Assembly (NCBI GenBank): GCA_036558265.1
Contig: DATBFY010000058.1
Location: forward strand, 1-26,434
DNA from: RYN-433 sp036558265
GTDB lineage: Bacteria; Planctomycetota; Phycisphaerae; Tepidisphaerales; Tepidisphaeraceae
DNA: 26,434 bases
Direction of reading: 5' to 3'
In this document: positions 25,110 through 26,434 of the stretch, one piece after another
Numbering within the stretch: position 1 is the first letter of the stretch
How the letters are laid out: the number at the start of each line of letters is the position of its first letter
Translations under genes and position numbers: made by a program
Notes under the pieces: generated by a model
What the model was told of the DNA's origin: nothing
Seen by the model: only the letters and a program-made list of their open reading frames with translations
Database searches by the model: none

Positions 25110-25181
25110 CCACGGAGCACACGGAGGACACAGAGAGTTCAAAGGGTTTGTTTTTCTCTGTGTGCTCTGTGTGCCCTGTGG
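25110..25181. repeat. Inverted CACGGAGCACAC / GTGTGCTCTGTG repeat
   Basis: The left arm at 25110-25135 (CCACGGAGCACACGG...) and right arm at 25156-25181 (...GTGTGCCCTGTGG) are complementary at 22 of 26 positions, with a loop of about 20 bases. It begins 17 bases beyond the stop of the PQQ dehydrogenase gene on the minus strand, so it could act as a 3' hairpin. From experience, the CCACAGAGxCACAGAG type recurs in intergenic regions of many environmental bacteria. Confidence 0.8.
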
Positions 25182-25197
25182 CTGACCGATCCTGTCC

Positions 25198-26434
25198 TCA
25201 ATCGTTACCCAGCGCGAACGCGACGAACGAATCTCCGCTCTTGGTCCGCTCCTTCCCGCCACCGCCCGCGGCGATGACCACGTATTGCTTCCCCGCCACG
25301 CGGTACGTGCAGGGCGTCGCGTAGCCGCCCGCGGGCAGGCGCGTCTGCCAGAGGAGCTTGCCGGATTCGGCGTCGAAGGCGTGGAACATCTCGTCCTTCG
25401 AGCCGCCGATGAAGACCAGGCCGCCGGCGGTGACGATCGTCCCGCCGAAATTCTCGGTCCCGGTCTGGGGCACGCCTTTGGCCGTCAGCTCGGGGAACTC
25501 GCCCAGCGGGATGCGCCACGCGAAATCGCCCCTGGATAAGTCGATGGCGTTGAGCAGTCCCCACGGCGGCTTGATCCCCGGGTACCCGCCCTGCTGCCCG
25601 CCGGCCTTCTCGCGCTCGGGCCCCACGGGCACGCCGTCGCGGAAGTACGAGTAACCCGTCGGCTCGTAGTGCCCCTCTTTCATCCGCTTGAGGGTGCCCA
25701 CGTACGGCGCATCGTTCGAATTGATGAAGAGCACGCCGCGCACGGGGTCGAAGCTCGCGCCCGACCACGTCGCCCCGCCGTGGAAGCCCGGCGTGATCAC
25801 GGTCCCCCGCTCGCTGGGGGGCGCGTTGGGGCCGTCGTGACGCAGCCTGGCGAGCTGCGCCAGCACGGCCCGGTGGATCTCGGGCGAGACGTCGCTCGCC
25901 TGGGCCTCGTCCACCTTCTGCCGCGAGAACGGGGGCGGCTTGACGGGTACGGGCTGGGTGGGGCTCGCCGCCTCACCCGGCACGTCGGACGGCGGAGCCG
26001 GCGTCTCCTTCACGCCAAACACCGGCCGGCCGGTGAGCCGCTCCAGGATGAAGCAGTACCCCGTCTTGGTCACCTGCGCCACCACCGGCACGTCCCGGCC
26101 GTCCATCTTCATCGAAGAGACCACCGGCGGACAGGGATTGTCGTGATCCCACAAGTCGTGATGCAGCGTCTGGAAATGCCAGATGCGCTTGCCGGTCCGC
26201 GCATTTATCGCCAATACGCAGTTGGCGAAGAGGTTATCCCCCTTGCGACCCGCGCCGTAGAAATCAGGCCCCGCCGACCCCGTCGCGCAGAACAGGATGC
26301 CGTTGTCAACATCCACCGTGAATCCCGCCCAGGGGTTCGCACCGCCGCGCTCGCGCCAGGCGTCCTTTTCCCAGGTGTCGCCGAATTCCTCCCCCGGCCG
26401 GGGGATCGTGTGGAAGCGCCAGACCTCCTTGCCG
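25198..26434 (-). CDS. PQQ-dependent dehydrogenase, C-terminal part
   Basis: The gene runs off the window end, so the N-terminus is missing; about 412 residues are present. The frame is open to 26433 and begins GKEVWRFHTIPRPGEEF. It matches the membrane quinoprotein glucose dehydrogenase type of eight-bladed propeller enzyme: WHFQTLHHDLWDHDNP, an insertion containing SDVPGEAASPTQPVPVKPPP, PPWGLLNAIDLSRG and FIGGSKDEMFHAFDAESGKL, ending GGKERTKSGDSFVAFAL. Such enzymes oxidise sugars or alcohols in the periplasm and pass electrons to the respiratory chain; the substrate is unknown. An in-frame GTG at 26316 is not the start, because conserved coding sequence continues upstream. Confidence 0.9.
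   Translation of the reverse strand, partial: GKEVWRFHTIPRPGEEFGDTWEKDAWRERGGANPWAGFTVDVDNGILFCATGSAGPDFYGAGRKGDNLFANCVLAINARTGKRIWHFQTLHHDLWDHDNPCPPVVSSMKMDGRDVPVVAQVTKTGYCFILERLTGRPVFGVKETPAPPSDVPGEAASPTQPVPVKPPPFSRQKVDEAQASDVSPEIHRAVLAQLARLRHDGPNAPPSERGTVITPGFHGGATWSGASFDPVRGVLFINSNDAPYVGTLKRMKEGHYEPTGYSYFRDGVPVGPEREKAGGQQGGYPGIKPPWGLLNAIDLSRGDFAWRIPLGEFPELTAKGVPQTGTENFGGTIVTAGGLVFIGGSKDEMFHAFDAESGKLLWQTRLPAGGYATPCTYRVAGKQYVVIAAGGGGKERTKSGDSFVAFALGND

Overview
The window looks like a contig from a high-GC planctomycete, most likely class Phycisphaerae or a relative. The support is indirect: an LEPR-type N-terminal motif on a dockerin-bearing surface protein, prepilin-like proteins ending in a DG-H motif, a C-terminal CxxCGYDLR...CPEC zinc ribbon, an AtpF with a cleavable-looking leader, and a bacterial basic-secretory-protein peptidase. 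It opens with 23 consecutive C bases and ends inside a gene, so it is probably a complete assembled fragment.

Layout. 1-2963 (+): atpF-atpH-atpA, followed by a terminator-like hairpin instead of atpG. 3181-4083 (+): a small soluble Ser/Thr kinase. 4105-7734 (-): a CAU tRNA (probably tRNA-Ile2), a 698-residue SdrD-B/dockerin surface protein, and dihydroorotase (pyrC). 8316-9011 (+): a solitary DNA methyltransferase-like gene. 9027-13928 (-): a secreted beta-propeller/metallo-beta-lactamase fusion, an unusual pseudopilin-like protein, pyrB and pyrR. 14066-15414 (-): a metallophosphoesterase and a TPR protein. 15565-16485 (+): an RNase Z-like hydrolase. 16505-18549 (-): a secreted protein of unknown function and bioD. 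18752-19663 (+): a membrane zinc-ribbon protein. 19852-21685 (-): a canonical pseudopilin and a tail-anchored acidic protein. 21868-24063 (+): rsmE and two small membrane proteins. 24241-26434 (-): a BSP-family peptidase and the C-terminal part of a PQQ-dependent dehydrogenase.

Most genes are housekeeping or planctomycete-typical: ATP synthesis, de novo pyrimidine synthesis (pyrR, pyrB and pyrC split by about 4.7 kb), biotin synthesis, and rRNA and tRNA maturation. I see no defence island, phage, transposase, CRISPR array or biosynthetic cluster.

The least explained material is the set of short, purine/pyrimidine-biased repeats in the gaps. I count at least six families. One of them, built on GAGGATGGAGGATGG, occurs four times within 11 kb: as an inverted pair next to pyrR, once beside a second repeat family, and once in frame inside the rsmE coding sequence. 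Other points worth a second look are the propeller-MBL fusion, the break in the atp operon after atpA, and a pseudopilin-like protein whose prepilin leader seems to be replaced by extra membrane helices.

All calls come from reading the sequence and recalling families. No database search was run.
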